Shown: positions 7,039-11,272 of the stretch, one piece after another
Numbering within the stretch: position 1 is the first letter of the stretch
How the letters are laid out: every line of letters starts with the position of its first letter
Source of the DNA: Spirosoma fluviale
Lineage (GTDB): Bacteria; Bacteroidota; Bacteroidia; Cytophagales; Spirosomataceae
NCBI GenBank assembly: GCA_945906915.1
Contig: CAMDSI010000056.1
Location: forward strand, 1-11,272
Direction of reading: 5' to 3'
Length of the DNA stretch: 11,272 nt
The notes under the pieces: generated by a model
What the model saw: the letters and a program-made list of their open reading frames with translations, nothing else
Told to the model about the DNA's origin: nothing
Database searches by the model: none
Position numbers and translations under genes: made by a program

Positions 7039-7614
7039 ATGAAGAACCCACTAAATAAACAAATTGTTTCATTTTTGGCCCTATTATTTTTTTCTTCCGC
7101 AATCATTTGCCTAGAATCATGCAACCAGGATAAGCAAAGTGAAAATACAGATAGCGCTCAAACGGAAACCATCACGGCTGCTTGGGAAGATAGTGGAGAT
7201 TGGGTGCAGAAACTTTCTTTGAGCCCGAACAAAATAATCAGAAATACGACCTGGGGGCAAGACTTTAATTCTATTCAAGATTCCTTAGACTTAGCTGAAG
7301 CACAACCAGTTAAAGGCAAATCGTATACCCTGTATTTTGATGAATCTGATTTAAATTTTAGCGATATTACCTATATCCCCAATGACCAAAATAAATTGCA
7401 AGAAATCACTTTTGATATCTTTGTGGATGCAAGCGAAGACGTACAACCACTAATTGAAAAATGGAAAAGTTATTTGGATGCGAAATTTAGCGCTTCAGAA
7501 GTAAATGGAAAAAAAATCCTTTGGACTAAAAATAAAAATACCCGAATCGAATTAGAGAACGTGAGCACTCCTAAGGACCCGGGCATAAAAATCAGCTTTA
7601 AAGCCGCTAATTAA
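7039..7614 (+). CDS. Putative lipoprotein of unknown function
   Basis: I do not recognise the family. The 191-residue product has a basic start (KNPLNKQ) and a hydrophobic stretch at about 9-24. The lipobox-like LESC ends in Cys28, so signal peptidase II processing and lipid anchoring are likely. A polar Asn/Gln/Asp/Ser linker follows, to about residue 46. The mature part is soluble and acidic to neutral with alternating strands, including TTWGQDFNSI and SYTLYFDESDLNF. Near the end a lysine-rich stretch reads KKILWTKNKNT. No catalytic motif is visible. The ATG at 7039 gives a complete signal peptide. The gene is monocistronic: a terminator lies upstream and the opposing ilvE gene begins at its stop codon. 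The two stops overlap in TTAA at 7611-7614. Confidence 0.82.
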   Translation: MKNPLNKQIVSFLALLFFSSAIICLESCNQDKQSENTDSAQTETITAAWEDSGDWVQKLSLSPNKIIRNTTWGQDFNSIQDSLDLAEAQPVKGKSYTLYFDESDLNFSDITYIPNDQNKLQEITFDIFVDASEDVQPLIEKWKSYLDAKFSASEVNGKKILWTKNKNTRIELENVSTPKDPGIKISFKAAN

Positions 7615-8663
7615 ATTTTATAAATCCAACCACGCGTATCTTCGATTTCGCCTAAACGAATTTGGCTGATCTCGTTGAATACTTTAGCCGAAAAATCTGA
7701 CTCTTGGCGCGCTGGCAATTCATAATCCTTTCCATCAAAACCAATCGTTTGGATAGGTGCAATAACGGCAGCGGTTCCTGCTCCAAAGGCCTCAGTCACA
7801 GCACCTGAACTAATCCCTTCAACTAGCTCCTTTACGGATAAAAGTCGCTCCTGCACTTCAACACCCCAATCTTTGGCAATTTGTATTACCGACTTACGAG
7901 TAACACCATCTAAAATGGTGTCACCTGTAGGCGCAGTTACTAGAACTCCATTAATGATAAACAGTAGATTCATTGTGCCTGCTTCCTCTACGTATTGGTG
8001 TGTCGCTGCATCTGTCCAAATAATCTGATCATAACCGGCTTTATTCGCCTGAACAGTTGGATAAAGTGAACCTCCGTAATTTCCTGCATTCTTCGCAAAA
8101 CCTACTCCCCCTTTTGCGGCACGAATAAATTCTGTTTCCACCCGAACACGCAATGGCTTTGTATAATACGAACCTACCGGACAATTGAAAATAATAAACT
8201 TATAGGTCGTGGAAGGAGAAACTCCTACATATTCATCCGTCGCAAACATGAAGGGACGGATGTATAAAGAGCAACCCTCTTTTTCTGGAACCCAAGCATT
8301 ATCCAATTCGATTAATTGCTTTAAACCTCCTAAGAAAATTTCTTCAGGAACTTCTGGCATACACATACGAAGCGCTGACTTATTAAAGCGTTTCAAATTT
8401 TCTTCTGGACGAAAGATTAATACCTCTCCTTTTTTAGAACGATATGCTTTCATTCCTTCAAAAATCGACTGGCCATAATGAATCGACATCATCGCAGGCT
8501 GATAAGACAATGGGCCATAGGGCTGAATTTGGACAGATTTCCAAGCTCCATCCGCATATTCAGCGACGAGCATGTGATCAGCAAAACTTCGGCCGAAAGC
8601 CAAATTGTCAAAATCCACCTCGCTTAAGCGAGATGTAGGCGTTTTTTGAATGGTGATTTGCAT
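7611..8663 (-). CDS. ilvE: Branched-chain amino acid aminotransferase
   Basis: This is a fold-type IV PLP enzyme that interconverts Val, Leu and Ile with their 2-oxo acids using 2-oxoglutarate/glutamate, in the cytoplasm. The 350-residue product shows HYGQSIFEGMKAYR (62-75), the substrate-binding IRPFMF (135-140), and GFAKNAGNYGGS (188-199) with K191 as the Schiff-base lysine. Next come EEAGTMNLLF (226-235), in which E227 should contact the pyridine nitrogen, then LDGVTRKSV (251-259) and GAGTAAVIAPI (295-304). Length and motifs fit the eukaryotic-like (type II) subgroup rather than the roughly 310-residue E. coli IlvE. The gene starts 12 bases after the adenosyltransferase stop on the same strand, so they are likely co-transcribed. 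Its stop overlaps that of the convergent lipoprotein gene, with no room for an ordinary terminator between them. Confidence 0.96.
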   Translation of the reverse strand: MQITIQKTPTSRLSEVDFDNLAFGRSFADHMLVAEYADGAWKSVQIQPYGPLSYQPAMMSIHYGQSIFEGMKAYRSKKGEVLIFRPEENLKRFNKSALRMCMPEVPEEIFLGGLKQLIELDNAWVPEKEGCSLYIRPFMFATDEYVGVSPSTTYKFIIFNCPVGSYYTKPLRVRVETEFIRAAKGGVGFAKNAGNYGGSLYPTVQANKAGYDQIIWTDAATHQYVEEAGTMNLLFIINGVLVTAPTGDTILDGVTRKSVIQIAKDWGVEVQERLLSVKELVEGISSGAVTEAFGAGTAAVIAPIQTIGFDGKDYELPARQESDFSAKVFNEISQIRLGEIEDTRGWIYKI

Positions 8664-8675
8664 AAAGTTTTGTTT

Positions 8676-9227
8676 CTACTTGCCTGAATTCCAAGGTATC
8701 TCGGGGATACCAAGTGAATGGTGCAAATAACGGCACATCATAAATAAGTAATCTGATAATCTATTCAAATAAGCGATCGCAGTGGCATAATCTTCTTTTT
8801 CTTCCACTTGAACCCAACGAATTAGGCTTCGCTCTGCTCTGCGACAAACGGTCCGAGCTATTTGAGCAGCGGCAATGGTGGGATGTCCACCAGGCAAAAT
8901 AAAGAAGCGCATCGGTGCTACTTTACTATCAATTTCATCAATCATCTCCTCAATCGCGACTATATCGTGTAGAGAAATCAATTTCATATTCCCTAAATAT
9001 TCTTTGGAATCACTCGCCACGTGGGCGCCTAAAACGAATAAACTCGATTGAATAGATTGCAAATTAGATGCTAACTCCTTGTCTAGCTGACAGATCAAAG
9101 CACCCAGGTGGCAATTTAATTCGTCGATATCTCCGATAGCATCCATGCGGACGTCGGATTTAGACAATCCTTTTCCATCCGCTAAGCGCGTAAATCCACC
9201 ATCTCCATTCTTCGTATAGATTGCCAT
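8676..9227 (-). CDS. Cob(I)yrinic acid a,c-diamide/cob(I)alamin adenosyltransferase, PduO type
   Basis: This enzyme transfers the adenosyl group of ATP to Co(I) corrinoid, making adenosylcobalamin. The 183-residue product has the N-terminal ATP-binding TKNGDGGFT (5-13) and AIGDIDELNC (30-39). The helical core carries ILPGGHP (110-116), RTVCRRAER (125-133) and YLNRLSDYLF (153-162), all hallmarks of the PduO/MMAB family rather than the CobA or EutT types. Length is normal and it looks complete. The ATG at 9227 starts the conserved MAIYTKNGDGG directly. It is the first gene of a two-gene minus-strand set with ilvE. In organisms that take up B12 it serves methylmalonyl-CoA mutase and other AdoCbl enzymes, none of which is in this window. 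Confidence 0.93.
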   Translation of the reverse strand: MAIYTKNGDGGFTRLADGKGLSKSDVRMDAIGDIDELNCHLGALICQLDKELASNLQSIQSSLFVLGAHVASDSKEYLGNMKLISLHDIVAIEEMIDEIDSKVAPMRFFILPGGHPTIAAAQIARTVCRRAERSLIRWVQVEEKEDYATAIAYLNRLSDYLFMMCRYLHHSLGIPEIPWNSGK

Positions 9228-9315
9228 TATATAAGGTATATCTACAAAAATAATAGAAATAAAGATTAGGTCGGTATGAATTTCAAAACTAATTTTGCAG
9301 ACATTTTAATCAACT
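9228..9315. promoter_or_regulatory. Divergent promoter region between the adenosyltransferase and the DUF1648-like gene
   Basis: The 88-base gap holds a -7 element for each side. On the plus strand TAATTTTG (9290-9297) matches TAnnTTTG, with TTAG (9266-9269) 20 bases upstream as a near-match to the -33 TTTG. The ATG follows after 18 bases. On the minus strand TATTTTTG (9252-9245) also matches, and 17 bases separate it from the adenosyltransferase start, but no clear -33 partner is seen. The two elements face apart 37 bases from each other, so polymerases at the two sites could interfere. Confidence 0.55.
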
Positions 9316-9825
9316 ATGTCGATAGATCATTTTGCATCTCGAGTTTGGCGAATTTTGTCCATGTTGGCGTTCGGAGTCTCCTTACTTTTTATTTACCGAG
9401 GACTGCCTGATCCGACAGCGGTACATTTCGGAGAAACAGGTCGAGGGGATGGATTTTTGCCAAAAGAAGAAGTCTTCTACCTAGTAGCGGGAATCAGTAC
9501 TTTATTAAATGTTTTGGCCCTCTTATTGATTAAAACCATCGAAAAAATTCCATCAGAAAAATGGTCACAAATCGTAGCTGTTTTTGCTGAAAAAGGCAAC
9601 GAAACAATTAAAAGCACCTTTGTTAACTGGTTACATTTCTTTCCTGCCATCATTAACACCTATTTAATCTTAGTAATGAGAGCATTACTAATGCTAAATG
9701 ACGAAAGAACTAACCAAACAGATTATAGCTATTTACCAGCCTTAGGCATTGTCTTCTTATTGCTTTGGCTGATTTATTTACCGATTCGATTATTCACAAG
9801 CCCTAAATTCGAAGAAGAACTATGA
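9316..9825 (+). CDS. Four-helix membrane protein, DUF1648-like
   Basis: This is a small integral membrane protein of unknown function. The 169-residue product has hydrophobic stretches at about 12-28, 53-73, 104-126 and 138-160, which suggests four membrane helices. Between the first two is LPDPTAVHFGETGRGDGFLPKEE (residues 30-52). Its pattern of Pro, then HF, a Gly, GDG and a Lys resembles the DUF1648 signature (Pro...HW...G.pDG...K) found in SdpI-type and related membrane proteins. The match is by eye and limited to this loop. The gene ends in ATGA overlapping the queA start by 4 bases, so the two are probably translated as a coupled pair, although no functional link to tRNA modification is known to me. 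It begins 18 bases after a good -7 element. Confidence 0.8.
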   Translation: MSIDHFASRVWRILSMLAFGVSLLFIYRGLPDPTAVHFGETGRGDGFLPKEEVFYLVAGISTLLNVLALLLIKTIEKIPSEKWSQIVAVFAEKGNETIKSTFVNWLHFFPAIINTYLILVMRALLMLNDERTNQTDYSYLPALGIVFLLLWLIYLPIRLFTSPKFEEEL

Positions 9826-11030
9826 GTATTCAAATGCCGAATATTCCCATTCAGGCCTTTGATTATTCTTTACCTGAATCGAAAATCGCCCAATTTCCTT
9901 TAGCAAACCGACACGATTCTAAACTATTAGTCTATTCTGATGGCCTTATTAAGCACGAAGCATTTCTAAATTTAGCAGATCAATTGCCTGAAAATGCGCT
10001 ATTAATTTTCAATAATACCAAAGTCATTCCAGCACGTATTCCTCTCTTGAAAGAAAATGGCGTTGCGATCGAACTTTTTTTATTGCATCCTACGTCCGAT
10101 TCGGCTCCTACCGAACAATTAATGGAGAGTAAAGGAGAAATTACTTGGGAATGTTTGGTGGGGAATAAAAAGCGTTGGAAGGACGGCGATGTGCTACAAA
10201 AAGGAGATTTACGCTTTTCTTGGTTAAATCGAGAGGAGAATCAGATTCGAATTAATTGGAATACAGACCAAAGTTTTGCCCAAATATTAGATGAAATCGG
10301 CAAAATACCCCTTCCTCCTTATATGGAGCGCGAGGCAGAACTCAATGATTCCGATCGTTACCAAACTTTATTTTCGGAAAAACTCGGAGCCGTAGCCGCT
10401 CCCACAGCCAGCTTACATTTCTCCAATGAGGTTTTAGCCGATGTAGACCGACGCGGAATTCAAAAAACATATCTAACCTTGCACGTAGGAGCCGGCACTT
10501 TCTTACCTGTAAAAGAAGATGACGTAGAAAACCACCCCATGCATCGGGAACAATTAGTCTTTACCCCTGCCTTAATTGAAACATTATTAGCACATAATGG
10601 ACCCTTTGTTCCTGTTGGAACCACCTCATTACGTGCTTTAGAAAGTTTATATTGGAGTGGAGTTTGGCTACATGAAAAAAGACCTTTAGAAAATGAAACA
10701 TTACTTATTCCTAAAGAATTCGCTTACGAAAAGAGAGAAAAAAGCATTTCGATCAAAGATTCACTCGAAGCCGTTCTTACCTTTATAAAGTTTCAAAAGC
10801 TGGAACATTGGCTAGCAGAAACGGAAATATTAATTATGCCGGGCTATACCCTACATTTCTGCGATGCCCTCGTCACCAATTTTCACCAACCAAAATCAAC
10901 CCTTTTAGTATTGATTGCCACATTAATTGGCGATGATTGGAAGAACGTATATGAGGCTGCTTTAGACAACGAATACCGCTTCCTTAGCTACGGGGATTCC
11001 TCTATATTATATAAAAAGCAGGATATTTAG
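9822..11030 (+). CDS. queA: S-adenosylmethionine:tRNA ribosyltransferase-isomerase QueA
   Basis: QueA transfers and isomerises the ribosyl part of SAM onto 7-aminomethyl-7-deazaguanine at the wobble position of tRNAs with GUN anticodons, giving epoxyqueuosine. The 402-residue product carries the family signatures in order. These are FDYSLPESKIAQFP (13-26), FNNTKVIPAR (63-72), the core LGAVAAPTASLHFS (188-201) with LTLHVGAGTFLPV (218-230) and HPMHRE (238-243). VGTTSLRALES (265-275), LVTNFHQPKSTLL (350-362) and EYRFLSYGDSSIL (384-396) complete the set. It is longer than E. coli QueA (356 aa) but complete, matching what I recall of the Bacteroidota form. The ATG at 9822 overlaps the previous stop by 4 bases; a second Met at codon 5 is a less likely start. 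tyrS begins 24 bases after its stop. Confidence 0.95.
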   Translation: MSIQMPNIPIQAFDYSLPESKIAQFPLANRHDSKLLVYSDGLIKHEAFLNLADQLPENALLIFNNTKVIPARIPLLKENGVAIELFLLHPTSDSAPTEQLMESKGEITWECLVGNKKRWKDGDVLQKGDLRFSWLNREENQIRINWNTDQSFAQILDEIGKIPLPPYMEREAELNDSDRYQTLFSEKLGAVAAPTASLHFSNEVLADVDRRGIQKTYLTLHVGAGTFLPVKEDDVENHPMHREQLVFTPALIETLLAHNGPFVPVGTTSLRALESLYWSGVWLHEKRPLENETLLIPKEFAYEKREKSISIKDSLEAVLTFIKFQKLEHWLAETEILIMPGYTLHFCDALVTNFHQPKSTLLVLIATLIGDDWKNVYEAALDNEYRFLSYGDSSILYKKQDI

Positions 11031-11038
11031 TATTTTTG
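11031..11038 (+). promoter_or_regulatory. Putative -7 promoter element for tyrS
   Basis: TATTTTTG matches TAnnTTTG exactly and begins on the base after the queA stop codon, with 16 bases left to the tyrS start. That distance is like the 17 and 18 bases seen at the divergent pair near 9245 and 9290. No good -33 element is visible in the queA 3' end, so tyrS may also be read from the queA transcript. Confidence 0.4.
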
Positions 11039-11054
11039 CATAAAATAATACATT

Positions 11055-11272
11055 ATGACAAATTTCATTGAAGAATTACGTTGGAGAGGGATGTTACACG
11101 ATATGATTCCTGGTTTAGAGGAACAGTTAGCCAAAGAAATGACGGTGGCTTATATCGGTTTTGACCCTACTGCACCGAGTCTTCATATTGGAAATTTGGC
11201 AGCAATTATGCTTTTAAAGCATTTTCAACTGGCTGGTCATAAGCCCATTGCTTTAGTGGGTGGAGCTACCGG
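11055..11272 (+). CDS. tyrS: Tyrosyl-tRNA synthetase, N-terminal part, cut by window edge
   Basis: The first 72 codons are visible before the window ends. The peptide opens MTNFIEELRWRGMLHD, then VAYIGFDPTAPSLHIGN (31-47), where HIGN is the class I synthetase HIGH motif. IMLLKHFQLAGHKPIALVGGAT (51-72) follows. This order is diagnostic of bacterial TyrS, which activates tyrosine with ATP and charges tRNA-Tyr in the cytoplasm. The KMSKS loop and the S4-like tRNA-binding domain lie outside the window. The ATG at 11055 is the only sensible start and matches family N-termini. The gene lies 24 bases after queA on the same strand and may also have its own promoter at 11031-11038. Confidence 0.95.
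   Translation, partial: MTNFIEELRWRGMLHDMIPGLEEQLAKEMTVAYIGFDPTAPSLHIGNLAAIMLLKHFQLAGHKPIALVGGAT

Noticed and set aside
8209..8638. Two overlapping open frames on the plus strand inside ilvE
   Set aside because: Both are antisense to conserved ilvE sequence and overlap each other in different frames, with no recognisable product.
1..11272. Mobile element, defence island, CRISPR, prophage or biosynthetic cluster
   Set aside because: I saw no transposase, integrase, inverted repeat pair, spaced repeat array or RNA gene. The genes are core housekeeping functions with even base composition by eye.

Overview
The window reads as a piece of ordinary chromosome from a member of the phylum Bacteroidota, plausibly the order Cytophagales, although the rank below phylum is a guess. 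The evidence is AT-rich DNA with AT-rich leaders instead of clear Shine-Dalgarno sites, and repeated copies of the Bacteroidota -7 promoter element TAnnTTTG in the intergenic gaps. The proteins also fit: FtsH has a Lys/Ala/Pro-rich tail, QueA is of the long type (402 aa), and there is a small single-POTRA Omp85 protein. I see no rRNA, tRNA, insertion sequence, prophage, CRISPR array or plasmid gene. No intergenic stretch exceeds about 190 bases.

Layout. (1) Positions 1-2878, minus strand: rsfS (ribosome silencing factor), ftsH (membrane AAA+ zinc protease) and the first 76 codons of lpxH (lipid A pathway hydrolase), closely spaced and probably one operon. (2) Positions 2972-6854, plus strand, divergent from rsfS: birA-type biotin ligase (TTG start), a long-chain acyl-CoA synthetase, and an Omp85/D15 outer-membrane protein (GTG start), ending in a hairpin terminator at 6857-6888. 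(3) Positions 7039-7614, plus strand: a single unrecognised lipoprotein gene behind its own promoter-like sequence. (4) Positions 7611-9227, minus strand: a PduO-type cobalamin adenosyltransferase followed by the branched-chain aminotransferase ilvE. The ilvE stop codon overlaps the lipoprotein stop in the shared palindrome TTAA. (5) Positions 9316 to the end, plus strand, divergent from the adenosyltransferase: a four-helix DUF1648-like membrane protein overlapping queA by 4 bases, then the first 72 codons of tyrS.

How the genes may work together (inference): the left half leans towards envelope and lipid work. LpxH makes lipid A precursor, FtsH controls LpxC turnover in enterobacteria, BirA charges acetyl-CoA carboxylase, the ligase activates fatty acids, and the Omp85 protein sits in the outer membrane. 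In the minus-strand pair, IlvE starts or ends branched-chain amino acid metabolism, while the adenosyltransferase supplies the coenzyme for methylmalonyl-CoA mutase. That enzyme processes the propionyl-CoA arising from Val and Ile. The right end is tRNA-related (queuosine synthesis, Tyr-tRNA charging).

I did not find a convincing undescribed system. The least explained items are the lipoprotein at 7039-7614, the small Omp85 protein, and the DUF1648-like protein translationally coupled to queA.
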